Positions 34,641 through 43,257 of a DNA stretch of 55,323 nucleotides are shown piece after piece. Position 1 is the first letter of the stretch. Each line of letters begins with the position of its first letter. Source of the stretch: Eubacterium sp. (GTDB lineage Bacteria; Bacillota; Clostridia; Lachnospirales; Lachnospiraceae). Location: the NCBI GenBank assembly GCA_017938215.1, contig JAGBBZ010000018.1, forward strand, positions 1 to 55,323, given 5' to 3'. The notes below the pieces were generated by a model. That model was not told the origin of the DNA. It saw nothing but the letters and a program-made list of their open reading frames with translations, and ran no database searches. A program made the translations under genes and the position numbers.

Positions 34641-35180
34641 CTATTTCTTGAACGGCATACCAAACTGTGCCAATAATTCACGTGCTTCTTCATCTGTCTG
34701 AGCAGTAGTAACGAAGATGATATCCATACCTCTTACCTTATCTACCTTATCGTACTCGATTTCTGGGAAGATCAACTGCTCTTTAATACCCATTGCGTAG
34801 TTTCCGCGACCATCGAAAGCGTTTGGATTAACACCACGGAAGTCACGTACTCGTGGCAATGCAAGGTTGATCAAACGATCCACGAACTCATACATCTTTG
34901 CACCACGAAGGGTTACTTTACATCCGATAGGCTGACCTTCACGAAGTTTGAAGTTCGCTACGGATTTCTTTGCTCTAGTTACAACAGCTTTCTGTCCTGT
35001 GATAATCTCAAGATCGCTAATTGCTGTATCGAGAACTTTTGAATTTTCTTTTGCTTCACCAACGCCCATGTTGATAACAACTTTGTCGAGCTTTGGTACT
35101 TGCATTACGTTTGCATATTCGAATTTTTTCTGCATATTAGGAACGATCTCGTTCAAATATGTTTCTTTTAATCTACTCAC
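34641..35180 (-). CDS. rplE: 50S ribosomal protein L5
   Basis: The 179-residue 5S rRNA-binding protein shows [32 protein letters not shown] and [18 protein letters not shown]. It lies 16 nt before rpsN. Confidence 0.97.
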   Translation of the reverse strand: MSRLKETYLNEIVPNMQKKFEYANVMQVPKLDKVVINMGVGEAKENSKVLDTAISDLEIITGQKAVVTRAKKSVANFKLREGQPIGCKVTLRGAKMYEFVDRLINLALPRVRDFRGVNPNAFDGRGNYAMGIKEQLIFPEIEYDKVDKVRGMDIIFVTTAQTDEEARELLAQFGMPFKK

Positions 35181-35201
35181 TGAAAAGTACCTCCTCTCTC
35201 A

Positions 35202-35510
35202 TTAATCAATCACTGCGCCAGTTGCTTTTGCGTAACGCACTTTTTCTTTTCCATCCTCAGCCTTGAATCCGATTCTGGAAACTTTTCCGTCGATTACATA
35301 CATAACGTTGGAAATGTCAAATGCAGCTTCCTCTTCGATGATTCCGCCTTTTGCATTTGCCTGGTTCGGTTTCACATGTTTCTTTACCATGTTTACACCC
35401 TCAACCTTAACTTTTCCGTTCTTAACTTCAAGAACTTTTCCTTCTTTACCTTTATCTACACCGGCAATAACGCGAACGGTATCACCTTTTTTGATCTTTG
35501 ATGTTGCCAC
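35202..35510 (-). CDS. rplX: 50S ribosomal protein L24
   Basis: The 102-residue KOW-motif protein ([20 protein letters not shown]) starts 50S assembly. It lies between rplN and rplE, in standard order. Confidence 0.97.
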   Translation of the reverse strand: MATSKIKKGDTVRVIAGVDKGKEGKVLEVKNGKVKVEGVNMVKKHVKPNQANAKGGIIEEEAAFDISNVMYVIDGKVSRIGFKAEDGKEKVRYAKATGAVID

Positions 35511-35525
35511 TTCAGGGACACCTCC

Positions 35526-35894
35526 TTATAATACTTCTGGAGCCAAAGAAACAATCTTCATGAATTGTTTGTCTCTCAACTCTCTAGCTACAGGTCCAAA
35601 AATACGGGTTCCTCTTGGGGTTTTGTCATCTTTGATAACAACTGCCGCATTTTCATCAAAACGAATATATGAACCGTCTGGACGACGAATCTCTTTTTTT
35701 GTACGAACAACAACAGCTTTTACTACGTCTCCTTTTTTAACAACTCCACCTGGTGTTGCATCTTTAACCGTAGCAACGATAATATCGCCTACTGCTGCAT
35801 ATCTTCTAACGGAACCACCGAGAACACGGATACAAAGCAATTCTTTGGCACCTGTGTTATCAGCAACTCTAAGTCTCGTTTCCTGCTGTACCAT
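35526..35894 (-). CDS. rplN: 50S ribosomal protein L14
   Basis: At 122 residues from ATG 35894, this is the canonical length: [25 protein letters not shown] lies just upstream. An extension to 35906 is rejected. Confidence 0.97.
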   Translation of the reverse strand: MVQQETRLRVADNTGAKELLCIRVLGGSVRRYAAVGDIIVATVKDATPGGVVKKGDVVKAVVVRTKKEIRRPDGSYIRFDENAAVVIKDDKTPRGTRIFGPVARELRDKQFMKIVSLAPEVL

Positions 35895-35964
35895 ATTAAC
35901 CTCCATTCTTGTGCATGGTAGTGCACATAAATGCGAATTCTATTTCACAATTACTTTTATCCGA

Positions 35965-36219
35965 TTACTGAGCTTTCTCGATAATCTCAACAAGTCTCCA
36001 TCTCTTGTCCTTGGACAATGGTCTTGTCTCCATTACCTTTACTCTGTCACCGATGTTACATTCATTCTGCTCATCGTGAGCTTTCAATTTATAAGTTCTT
36101 TTCACGATTTTACCGTAAAGTGGATGTTTTACGTTGTCTACTACAGCAACAACGATTGTTTTATCCATCTTATTACTTACAACTTTTCCTGTACGAGTTT
36201 TTCTAAGATTTCTTTCCAC
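35965..36219 (-). CDS. rpsQ: 30S ribosomal protein S17
   Basis: The 84-residue protein starts at GTG 36219, with AAGGAGG 8 nt upstream: (M)[20 protein letters not shown]. An ATG at 36240 would add seven residues and lies upstream of that ribosome site. A small GTGCA/TGCAC hairpin (35914-35929) lies between it and rplN. Confidence 0.95.
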   Translation of the reverse strand: MERNLRKTRTGKVVSNKMDKTIVVAVVDNVKHPLYGKIVKRTYKLKAHDEQNECNIGDRVKVMETRPLSKDKRWRLVEIIEKAQ

Positions 36220-36245
36220 AACAAAATCCTCCTTTCTCAAACTTC

Positions 36246-36455
36246 TTAGTTAGCAGCTTTCTGCTCAACAGACATCGCTGTCTGAATACGAGCAATATTA
36301 CGTCTAACTTCTTTGATTCTGCTTGTATTGTCAAGTTGGTTTGTTGCGTTCTGGAATTTCAAATTGAAAAGCTCCTTCTTAGCAGCTACTAACTCGTCAT
36401 TTAATTCAGCAAGTGACTTACCATTCAAATTGTTCATGAACTCTTTACTCTTCAC
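36246..36455 (-). CDS. rpmC: 50S ribosomal protein L29
   Basis: The 69-residue helical protein starts at GTG 36455 ([18 protein letters not shown]), 8 nt after AGGAGG. The earlier GTG at 36464 overlaps that site. It overlaps the end of rplP by 11 nt. Confidence 0.93.
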   Translation of the reverse strand: MKSKEFMNNLNGKSLAELNDELVAAKKELFNLKFQNATNQLDNTSRIKEVRRNIARIQTAMSVEQKAAN

Positions 36456-36882
36456 TGCCCGCACCTCCTTCTAAGTCTGCGCGTGAAACGATCTTACATT
36501 TTACTGGCAATTTGTGTGTTGCAAGACGAAGCGCTTCTCTCGCTACATCTTCTGGAACGCCAGCAAGCTCGAACATTACACGTCCTGGCTTAACTACTGC
36601 TACCCAGTACTCCAAAGAACCTTTACCTTTACCCATTCGAGTTTCAGCTGGAGTCTTAGTTACTGGTTTGTCTGGGAAAATTTTGATCCAAACTTTACCA
36701 CCACGTTTGATGTGACGTGTCATAGCAACACGGGCTGCCTCTATCTGATTGGATTTAATCCAAGCTGGCTCTGTAGCCACGATACCATATTCACCATAAG
36801 TGATCTTGTTACCGCGAGTAGCCTTACCTCTCATAGATCCACGGAACTGTTTACGACGTTTTACTCTTTTAGGCATTAACAT
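36445..36882 (-). CDS. rplP: 50S ribosomal protein L16
   Basis: The 145-residue protein near the peptidyl-transferase centre begins [20 protein letters not shown] and has [18 protein letters not shown]. Its start overlaps the rpsC stop (TAATG). Confidence 0.97.
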   Translation of the reverse strand: MLMPKRVKRRKQFRGSMRGKATRGNKITYGEYGIVATEPAWIKSNQIEAARVAMTRHIKRGGKVWIKIFPDKPVTKTPAETRMGKGKGSLEYWVAVVKPGRVMFELAGVPEDVAREALRLATHKLPVKCKIVSRADLEGGAGSEE

Positions 36883-37562
36883 TATTTATCGCTCCCTTCC
36901 TTTGAACTAGCCTTAGCTGGTTTTCCACCTTTGGTTGGAAGTACTTCACCATGATAAATCCATGTCTTAACACCGATTTTACCATAAGTTGTGTCTGCTT
37001 CAGCAAATCCATAATCGATATCTGCACGAAGTGTCTGAAGTGGAATATTTCCTTCGCTGTAGAACTCTGTACGAGCCATATCCGCACCACCGAGACGTCC
37101 GGAACATGCTGTTTTGATACCCTGTGCTCCTGCTTTCATTGCTCTTCCCATGCAAGATTTCATTGCACGACGGAAAGAAATACGGTTCTCAAGCTGCTGT
37201 GCGATGTTCTCAGCAACAAGCTGTGCATCGCTGTCTGGTCTCTTCACTTCTTTGATGTCTACAAGGATCTTACTCTCAGAGAACTTAGCAAGCTCACCTT
37301 TCAATTTCTCGATCTCTGCTCCACCTTTACCGATTACTACACCAGGTTTTGCTGTATATACGATAACTTTTACACGATCGCTTGTTCTCTCAACCTCAAT
37401 CTTAGAAACACCTGCATGATACAGTTTTTTCTTCAAGAACTCACGAATTTTATAATCTTCTACAAGACGATCAGCGAAATCTTCTGGCTCTGCAAACCAT
37501 CTGGATTCCCAGTCTTTGATAACGCCGACTCTTAAACCATGAGGATTAACCTTCTGTCCCAT
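36882..37562 (-). CDS. rpsC: 30S ribosomal protein S3
   Basis: The 226-residue protein begins [20 protein letters not shown], with a KH domain ([16 protein letters not shown]) that lines the mRNA entry channel. Its Lys/Ser-rich tail is short. Confidence 0.97.
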   Translation of the reverse strand: MGQKVNPHGLRVGVIKDWESRWFAEPEDFADRLVEDYKIREFLKKKLYHAGVSKIEVERTSDRVKVIVYTAKPGVVIGKGGAEIEKLKGELAKFSESKILVDIKEVKRPDSDAQLVAENIAQQLENRISFRRAMKSCMGRAMKAGAQGIKTACSGRLGGADMARTEFYSEGNIPLQTLRADIDYGFAEADTTYGKIGVKTWIYHGEVLPTKGGKPAKASSKEGSDK

Positions 37563-37578
37563 TGTTTATCTCCTTTCA

Positions 37579-37965
37579 CTATCTCTCATTCAAGATTACT
37601 GTAATATGACACATTCTCTTCTCGATTCTGTAAGCCATACCACGAGCTCTTGGGCGAATTCTCTTCATTGTAGTTGCTTTGTTTGCAAAGCACTCATCAA
37701 TATAGAGATTTTCCGGATTCATTCCATTGTTATTCTCAGCATTTGCAATTGCAGACTTCAAAAGTTTCTCAATTACTGCTGATGCATATCTAGGGTTATA
37801 TGCTAAAATACCAAGTGCTGTCTGCACGTCTTTTCCACGGATTGCATCCAATACGAATCCAGCTTTCTGAGCGGAAATACGAGCATATGACAATTTTGCA
37901 GATGGTCTAGTATCTTTAATCTGGTTTCTTTCTTTCTTGATCTGTGATCTATGTCCTTTAGCCAC
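37579..37965 (-). CDS. rplV: 50S ribosomal protein L22
   Basis: The 128-residue protein has KAGFVLDAIRGKDVQTALGI and a beta-hairpin MKRIRPRARGMAYRIEKR that lines the exit tunnel. It has an N-terminal Lys/Arg-rich extension (MAKGHRSQIKKERNQ) compared with the E. coli protein. Confidence 0.96.
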   Translation of the reverse strand: MAKGHRSQIKKERNQIKDTRPSAKLSYARISAQKAGFVLDAIRGKDVQTALGILAYNPRYASAVIEKLLKSAIANAENNNGMNPENLYIDECFANKATTMKRIRPRARGMAYRIEKRMCHITVILNER

Positions 37966-37983
37966 GGATGAAACCTCCTTTCA

Positions 37984-38259
37984 TTAACGACCTTTTTTCT
38001 CGTCTTTACCGTGTCCACGGTATGTTCTTGTTGCAACAAACTCACCGAGCTTGTGTCCTACCATATCTTCTGTTACATATACAGGCACATGTTTTCTACC
38101 GTCATGAACAGCGATTGTGTGACCTACCATGCTAGGGAAGATTGTTGAACGACGTGACCAGGTTTTGATTACTTGTTTATCTCCAGATTCGTTCATGGCA
38201 TCAATTTTCTTCAAAAGATGCGCATCAGCGAATGGTCCTTTTTTTAATGAACGAGCCAA
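37984..38259 (-). CDS. rpsS: 30S ribosomal protein S19
   Basis: The 91-residue head protein has [18 protein letters not shown] and [20 protein letters not shown]. It lies 77 nt after rplB, a slightly long gap with no obvious element. Confidence 0.97.
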   Translation of the reverse strand: MARSLKKGPFADAHLLKKIDAMNESGDKQVIKTWSRRSTIFPSMVGHTIAVHDGRKHVPVYVTEDMVGHKLGEFVATRTYRGHGKDEKKGR

Positions 38260-38336
38260 TTCATTTACCTCCTTTTACTAGGAAAAGCGGTAGGGAAAAC
38301 GCCTAAGCGCTCGCCCTGTCAACCAACAAAATCAAA

Positions 38337-39182
38337 TTATTTTGCCAAGGCTTTTCCGTCTCTTCTACGAATAATCATCTTATTAGACTGCTTGTTTTTC
38401 TTTCTTGTCTTAAGACCAAGTGCAGGTTTGCCCCAAGGTGTACATGGGCCTGGACGACCGATACCAGTCTTACCTTCACCACCACCGTGTGGATGGTCGT
38501 TAGGGTTCATAACAGAACCACGAACAGTTGGGCGGATACCCATGTGACGTTTACGTCCAGCTTTACCGATATTGATCAAGTTGTGCTCTGCGTTTCCTAC
38601 CTGACCGATTGTTGCACGGCACACGATAGGAACCATTCTCATTTCGCCAGAAGGCATACGAAGTGTCGCATACTTTCCTTCTTTCGCCATAAGCTGTGCA
38701 CTGTTTCCTGCAGAACGAACGAACTGTCCGCCGTGACCAGGATAAAGCTCGATGTTGTGTACCAATGTACCAACTGGGATATCTTTGAGCTCCATACAGT
38801 TACCAACTCTAGCCTCAGCTGTGGAACCATTCATTACTTCCTGACCAACTTTCAAACCTGCTGGTGCAAGGATGTAAGCTTTCTCACCGTCTGCGTAGCA
38901 GATCAATGCGATGTTAGCTGTTCTGTTTGGATCATACTCGATGCTCTTAACAACAGCTGGAATTCCATCTTTATTTCTCTTAAAATCGATAATTCTATAT
39001 TTTCTTCTAGAACCGCCTCCACGATGTCTAACCGTGATCTTACCCTGTGCGTTACGTCCTGCATTCTTATTCAAAGATACAGTAAGGGATTTCTCAGGAG
39101 TTGACTTTGTAATTTCAGCAAAGTCAGAACCTGTCATCTGTCTTCTAGAAGGTGTATATGGGTTAAATGTCTTAATTCCCAT
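38337..39182 (-). CDS. rplB: 50S ribosomal protein L2
   Basis: The 281-residue protein needed for subunit joining shows [20 protein letters not shown], the conserved [18 protein letters not shown] loop and the C-terminal [13 protein letters not shown]. Confidence 0.98.
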   Translation of the reverse strand: MGIKTFNPYTPSRRQMTGSDFAEITKSTPEKSLTVSLNKNAGRNAQGKITVRHRGGGSRRKYRIIDFKRNKDGIPAVVKSIEYDPNRTANIALICYADGEKAYILAPAGLKVGQEVMNGSTAEARVGNCMELKDIPVGTLVHNIELYPGHGGQFVRSAGNSAQLMAKEGKYATLRMPSGEMRMVPIVCRATIGQVGNAEHNLINIGKAGRKRHMGIRPTVRGSVMNPNDHPHGGGEGKTGIGRPGPCTPWGKPALGLKTRKKNKQSNKMIIRRRDGKALAK

Positions 39183-39213
39183 GAGTTACACTCCTTTCAA
39201 ATCTAAAATGTTA

Positions 39214-39513
39214 TTACAGACCCTCGAAAATTTCGATATCTGCACTATCCTCTGTCAACTGAACGATTGCTTTCTTTCTCTTAGCAGTCTTTCCTGTTGT
39301 CATTCCACGTCTGCGGTTTTTACCTTCGCAATTCATGGTGTTTACCTTTGCAACTTTTGTTCCAGCGAACATTTTCTCAACTGCATCTTTGATCTGAGAT
39401 TTTGTTGCATCTGTGTGTACATAGAATGTATATTTCTTGTATTCCATTCCTGCCATAGATTTCTCTGTGATAACCGGTTTGGAAATAATGTCGTAATATT
39501 TCAAATCTGCCAT
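39214..39513 (-). CDS. rplW: 50S ribosomal protein L23
   Basis: The 99-residue exit-tunnel protein that docks SRP and trigger factor: [20 protein letters not shown] and [20 protein letters not shown]. Its start overlaps the rplD stop by one base. Confidence 0.97.
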   Translation of the reverse strand: MADLKYYDIISKPVITEKSMAGMEYKKYTFYVHTDATKSQIKDAVEKMFAGTKVAKVNTMNCEGKNRRRGMTTGKTAKRKKAIVQLTEDSADIEIFEGL

Positions 39514-40133
39514 TATGCGTATACCTCCTCGATAGCTGCAACGGCATTCTTTGTAAGGATTACGTTATCATACTTAAGAATGTCGTATACGTTGATAGAG
39601 TTAGCATATACTCCTCTTGCTGTTGGGATGTTACGAACAGAAAGTGTTACGTTAGCACCCTCTGCATCAACAACAACCAGTGCCTTTTTCATATCAAGGC
39701 TGTCAAGCAATGCCTGCATTGTCTTTGTCTTAGGAGCGTCCATTTCCATTCCCTCAACAACGATAAGTTTGTTCTCGCTTACCTTTGAAGATAAAACGGA
39801 TTTGAGAGCTGCTACTTTCTCTTTCTTGTTCATCTTGAAAGAGTAATCTCTTGGTGTTGGAGCAAATACAACTCCGCCGCCTTTCCACTGTGGAGCACGG
39901 ATGGAACCCTGTCTTGCATGTCCTGTTCCTTTCTGTCTCCAAGGTTTTCTTCCTCCGCCGCGAACTTCAGAACGAGTTTTAGCTTTCTGTGTTCCCTGGC
40001 GTTTGTTAGCAAGTTGCAATACAACTGCCATGTGAACCAAATGTTCATTTACTGGTGCAGCAAAGATAGAATCGTTTAATTCCATTTTACCTGTTTCTTT
40101 GCCTTCCATATTGTAAACAGATACGCTTGCCAT
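39513..40133 (-). CDS. rplD: 50S ribosomal protein L4
   Basis: The 206-residue protein has the tunnel loop [20 protein letters not shown] and [19 protein letters not shown]. In E. coli L4 controls the S10 operon through the leader; whether that applies to the structured leader here is unknown. Confidence 0.97.
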   Translation of the reverse strand: MASVSVYNMEGKETGKMELNDSIFAAPVNEHLVHMAVVLQLANKRQGTQKAKTRSEVRGGGRKPWRQKGTGHARQGSIRAPQWKGGGVVFAPTPRDYSFKMNKKEKVAALKSVLSSKVSENKLIVVEGMEMDAPKTKTMQALLDSLDMKKALVVVDAEGANVTLSVRNIPTARGVYANSINVYDILKYDNVILTKNAVAAIEEVYA

Positions 40134-40157
40134 CTGTATAGTCCTCCTTTCCGAAAG

Positions 40158-40787
40158 TTATGCCTTTACGGATTCTTTAATAATAACGGTTGATTTCTTA
40201 GGTCCTGGTACCGCACCTTTTACTAAGAGAAGGTTGTTCTCAACATCTACTCTTACGATCTCAAGGTTCTGGATTGTAACCTTTACAGCACCCATCTGAC
40301 CAGGCATTTTCTTACCTTTGAATACTTTGCTAGGATCCGATGCAGAACCATTGGAACCTGCATGTCTATGGAATTTGGAGCCGTGACCCATAGGTCCGCG
40401 GGACTGTCCGTGACGCTTAATCGCACCCTGGAATCCTTTACCTTTGCTTGTTGCTGTTACATCAATTTTGTCACCGGCTTCAAAGATATCTGCTTTGATT
40501 TCCTGTCCTAATGTGTACTCTTCTGCATTTTCAAACTTGAACTCTGCAACAAATCTCTTGTTGTCCACGCCTGCTTTTGCGAAGTGTCCCTGATTTGGTT
40601 TGTTGACCAACTTCTCACGAATGTCGCCAAAACCAACCTGTACTGCACTGTATCCGTCTGTCTCTTCGTTTTTAACCTGAGTTACATAAACAGGACCAGC
40701 CTCAAGCACAGTAACTGGTGTCAAAACACCGTCTTCGTTGAAAATCTGTGTCATTCCAACTTTTGTAGCTACGATAGCTTTTTTCAT
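40158..40787 (-). CDS. rplC: 50S ribosomal protein L3
   Basis: The 209-residue protein starts [20 protein letters not shown] and has [26 protein letters not shown] precedes the ATG. It follows rpsJ after a 402-nt spacer that holds a nested RNA structure and hairpin repeats. Confidence 0.97.
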   Translation of the reverse strand: MKKAIVATKVGMTQIFNEDGVLTPVTVLEAGPVYVTQVKNEETDGYSAVQVGFGDIREKLVNKPNQGHFAKAGVDNKRFVAEFKFENAEEYTLGQEIKADIFEAGDKIDVTATSKGKGFQGAIKRHGQSRGPMGHGSKFHRHAGSNGSASDPSKVFKGKKMPGQMGAVKVTIQNLEIVRVDVENNLLLVKGAVPGPKKSTVIIKESVKA

Positions 40788-40885
40788 TTTCTTTACCTCC
40801 TAAATTTCTACAGCGGATTGTTTTCATATCTCAACCTTTTATTAAGGAAGAAGTCCACACCGTGAATCTTCTTAGGCTTCTCTCG

Positions 40886-40968
40886 CCCTTGGAAAGAGGA
40901 AAGCAATCATCCTAGATGGTTACGCTTGTTCTGAACCGGAGAACCTCGTAAACTTTTAGGACCAAGGG
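40886..40968 (-). ncRNA. Candidate four-helix cis-acting RNA upstream of rplC
   Basis: Read as minus-strand RNA, four nested helices form one long structure: CCCUUGG/CCAAGGG (40968-40962 with 40892-40886), UCCUA/UAGGA (40961-40957 with 40914-40910), GUUUACG/CGUAAC with one bulge (40953-40947 with 40924-40919) and GUUCU/AGAAC with a 7-nt loop (40944-40940 with 40932-40928). A 17-nt asymmetric loop lies between the first two on the 3' side. It lies about 100 nt before the rplC start. No terminator follows, so control of translation or RNA processing is more likely than attenuation. It is not recognised as a known leader. Confidence 0.5.
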
Positions 40969-41045
40969 ACTGTGTTTTTTCTTTCTCCCTTGTATTTTCT
41001 TTTATAAAATAATGAGCATATCACTCAGTATTTCCATATCGATCA

Positions 41046-41078
41046 AATTTGCGTTAGCAAATCTTGCCATGAATCGAC
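41046..41078. repeat. 33-bp direct repeat, copy 1 (rpsJ-rplC spacer)
   Basis: The unit contains the hairpin ATTTGC-gtta-GCAAAT and ends ATGAATCGAC. It matches copy 2 at 41144-41176 with two mismatches. A shorter relative is at 22206-22224. Confidence 0.75.
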
Positions 41079-41090
41079 TTCTCTGTTGCT

Positions 41091-41189
41091 CAAGTTCGCT
41101 TGCGAACTTGCAATGGCTTTGTGAGCCATCCTCACAGTTTGCAAGTTTGCGTTAGCAAATCTTGCTATGAATCGACACCGTCGATTCAT
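41091..41189. repeat. 33-bp direct repeat copy 2 and flanking hairpins
   Basis: Stems are CAAGTTCGC-tt-GCGAACTTG (41091-41110) and ATGGCT/AGCCAT (41113-41129). Repeat copy 2 (41144-41176) runs into ATGAATCGAC-acc-GTCGATTCAT (41167-41189), which ends at the rpsJ stop. Confidence 0.75.
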
Positions 41190-41504
41190 TTATTTCATCT
41201 TAATATCAATTGCAACTCCAGCAGGCATTTCCAAACGGGATAATGCATCTACTGTTTTCTGTGATGGCTTAAGCACATCGATCAATCTCTTATGAGTTCT
41301 CTGCTCAAACTGCTCACGGGAGTCTTTGTACTTGTGTACCGCTCTAAGAATAGTAACAACTTCCTTCTTAGTTGGAAGAGGTACTGGACCGCTTACCTTT
41401 GCTCCTGTTTTTTTAACAGTCTCGATCAGCTTAGCTGCTGCAAAATCGATTAACTGATGATCGTATGCTTTTAAAATGATTCTCATTGTCTGTTGACTTG
41501 CCAT
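41190..41504 (-). CDS. rpsJ: 30S ribosomal protein S10
   Basis: The 104-residue protein starts [20 protein letters not shown] at 41504, with GGAGGC upstream. It shows [17 protein letters not shown] and the loop [16 protein letters not shown]. An extended frame to 41576 runs into the leader and is rejected. S10 also serves in antitermination with NusB. It is the first gene of the large cluster. Confidence 0.97.
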   Translation of the reverse strand: MASQQTMRIILKAYDHQLIDFAAAKLIETVKKTGAKVSGPVPLPTKKEVVTILRAVHKYKDSREQFEQRTHKRLIDVLKPSQKTVDALSRLEMPAGVAIDIKMK

Positions 41505-41807
41505 AAAAAAAGCCGCCTCCTTTTCGTACTGATTAAATAATAATTTTAGTACGACAAGTGGTGACTGTACACTCATCCGTGTGTGTCATGCCGGTTCACA
41601 CAAAATTCCGCCTTTGAGGCGGAAATCCCTTGCGGGTTATTGATACACACGTTTATCTGCTCCTTGGCAGAATATATGGTTCGTACAGTGACTTGCCGTC
41701 AGGTTTACCGATTCCAAATTCTTCTGGAATCTCTTGACATTCGCTCCACGGAAAACCCATTCGTTTCGAATGGCAACCTCTCGCTTCACAGCTATCATGT
41801 CACAGCA
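41505..41807 (-). promoter_or_regulatory. Structured leader of the S10 operon
   Basis: The leader is about 300 nt. As minus-strand RNA it forms nested helices: GUGAC/GUCAC (41803-41799 with 41692-41688), UUGCC/GGCAA (41776-41772 with 41697-41693), a small AUUCG/CGAAU hairpin, GGUUU/AAACC (41757-41753 with 41706-41702) and GAUUCCA/UGGAAUC (41731-41725 with 41716-41710). UCUGC/GCAGA (41671-41656) and a terminator follow. No open frame in it looks real. Feedback control by a ribosomal protein is the natural guess. Confidence 0.6.
41602..41624 (-). terminator. Attenuator hairpin in the S10 leader
   Basis: On the minus strand TTCCGCCT (41624-41617), 3-nt loop, AGGCGGAA (41613-41606), then TTTT. 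It sits about 100 nt before rpsJ and after the structured part of the leader. Confidence 0.65.
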
Positions 41808-41813
41808 ATTGCC

Positions 41814-41842
41814 ATTATACACCACATTTCTGCCAATTGCAA
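41814..41842 (-). promoter_or_regulatory. S10 operon promoter
   Basis: TTGCAA (41842-41837), 17 nt, TATAAT (41819-41814) on the minus strand. The predicted start is near 41807. Confidence 0.8.
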
Positions 41843-41898
41843 GTAGTTTTTTAAATTTTGTTTGAAAATACAAATAGAAAGGAACCAAATCATCAAAA

Positions 41899-41915
41899 TC
41901 GGTTATTTAAACCGA
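41899..41915 (-). terminator. Weak terminator overlapping the HD-GYP stop codon
   Basis: TCGGTT/AACCGA with a 5-nt loop, followed by ATTTT on the minus strand. It would end the HD-GYP transcript just before the S10 promoter. Confidence 0.4.
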
Positions 41916-43240
41916 ATCCCCTCATCTTCATCTTCTTCCCGGAGATACGCTTCTACTTGTGGACGGATTCGGACAAACGCCTCAGCCACCGTCGGATCAA
42001 AATGACTTCCGCTAGATTCCCGAATGATTTCATAAGCCTTTTCCACCGACATCGCATCCTTATAACAGCGTTTCGAAATCAAGGCATCAAACACATCCGC
42101 CACTGCCATAATTCGAGCGCACAATGGAATTTCTTCACCACGCAATCCTTCCGGATAACCACTGCCATCCCATTTTTCATGATGATATCTTGCCACTTGA
42201 TGAGCCATATCTAAATATTCTTTATCATCAATCGCCTCCAACGTTCCGTCAATGATTTTGCCACCCTCGGAAGCATGCAGCTTAATTCTGTCAAATTCCT
42301 CCGTGGTAAGTTTTCCTGGTTTTTGTAAAATCGAATCCGATACAACAATCTTACCAATGTCATGTAGAGGTGCCGCCTTCCAAAGATTATCCATATATTC
42401 TTTCGTAATATCATCAGGATAAACTCCTTGTGCCATAAGTTCATTGGCAATCATAACTGCATATGCACTCGTTCGTTTGACATGTTCGCCTGTCTCTCCA
42501 TCGCGACTCTCAATCAGGTTTGCCATGCCTACAATCGTTTTATACTGCATATCCATAATATGGGTATTGTGCTGGTCCGTCTCGCGCTTTTGATCATCCA
42601 CAATCCGCTGCCCACTCCGATGCACAATCAACAAACAAGTGCCAATTACCACTACCACGAATGCGAAGGAAACATTTCGCCACAAAACGATTCGTTGCAT
42701 TTCTTCATTTAATCGTTGCTTTTCGAACGAAACATTTTTCTTCATTCGCTCGTAATAGCCATCAAATGCCTCGTTGGACTTTTGGATATACGAATCCATA
42801 ATCTCACATATGTAATACTCCGCCGACTCCTCTGCCCCCTGGCCACTAAACTTCAACGCCACTTTTACTTGCTCTTCCAGCGCATTGTAACTTTTCGTAA
42901 CTTCACGAAAAATCTCTTTTTCATCGTCATCCGTCAAACGTTTCTTCATCTGCTGAAATAGTCCTGTAATTTCATCGTTGATTTCCATGATGTTCGCTTC
43001 AGAGCGCTCCAAGGTATCCGCATCATCTGTCACAACATGACTTGCCACCCTCGCCTGCAGCTCATACATTTTCTGACTAATCTCCGACATCAAACGACGG
43101 TTCTCAATATAGCCATCCACAAGAGCATTGTATTTATTCACTGTCTTCTCCTGATATACAAATAAGAAGAAAAGACACCCAACACTGATGACAGCAGCAA
43201 AAAATACCACCAAAAAAATACGGTTTGTAATATTTTTCAT
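41903..43240 (-). CDS. Membrane receptor with HD-GYP output domain
   Basis: The 445-residue protein has two membrane segments (about residues 7-28 and 188-207) around a roughly 160-residue helical extracellular domain like the four-helix sensor of chemoreceptors. The HD-GYP domain is complete: HVKRTSAYA, LHDIGKIVVSDSIL, HASEGG, ARYHHEKWDGSGYPEGLRG and MAVADVFDAL. Enzymes of this kind hydrolyse cyclic di-GMP; the HD pair and GYP motif are intact, so activity is likely. The start follows GAGGAGG. It lies 17 nt after a solute-binding lipoprotein gene, which suggests that the lipoprotein presents a ligand to the receptor. Confidence 0.88.
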   Translation of the reverse strand: MKNITNRIFLVVFFAAVISVGCLFFLFVYQEKTVNKYNALVDGYIENRRLMSEISQKMYELQARVASHVVTDDADTLERSEANIMEINDEITGLFQQMKKRLTDDDEKEIFREVTKSYNALEEQVKVALKFSGQGAEESAEYYICEIMDSYIQKSNEAFDGYYERMKKNVSFEKQRLNEEMQRIVLWRNVSFAFVVVVIGTCLLIVHRSGQRIVDDQKRETDQHNTHIMDMQYKTIVGMANLIESRDGETGEHVKRTSAYAVMIANELMAQGVYPDDITKEYMDNLWKAAPLHDIGKIVVSDSILQKPGKLTTEEFDRIKLHASEGGKIIDGTLEAIDDKEYLDMAHQVARYHHEKWDGSGYPEGLRGEEIPLCARIMAVADVFDALISKRCYKDAMSVEKAYEIIRESSGSHFDPTVAEAFVRIRPQVEAYLREEDEDEGIRFK

Positions 43241-43257
43241 GCAGTCACCTCCTCGTG

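Noticed and set aside
35263-36249. 328-codon plus-strand frame opposite rplX, rplN and rpsQ
   Set aside because: It is a Thr/Ser/Phe-rich shadow of highly biased ribosomal codons and has no start signal.
38487-39846. Two long plus-strand frames opposite rplB, rplW and rplD
   Set aside because: They are complements of ribosomal protein genes and match no protein I recognise.
41602-41842. The S10 leader as a copy of the E. coli L4-binding leader
   Set aside because: The helices and terminator position do not resemble what I recall of the E. coli structure. The binding protein cannot be named from sequence alone.
41637-41888. 83-codon frame on the minus strand in the S10 leader
   Set aside because: It begins upstream of the predicted transcription start and crosses the nested RNA helices. 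No ribosome site is present.
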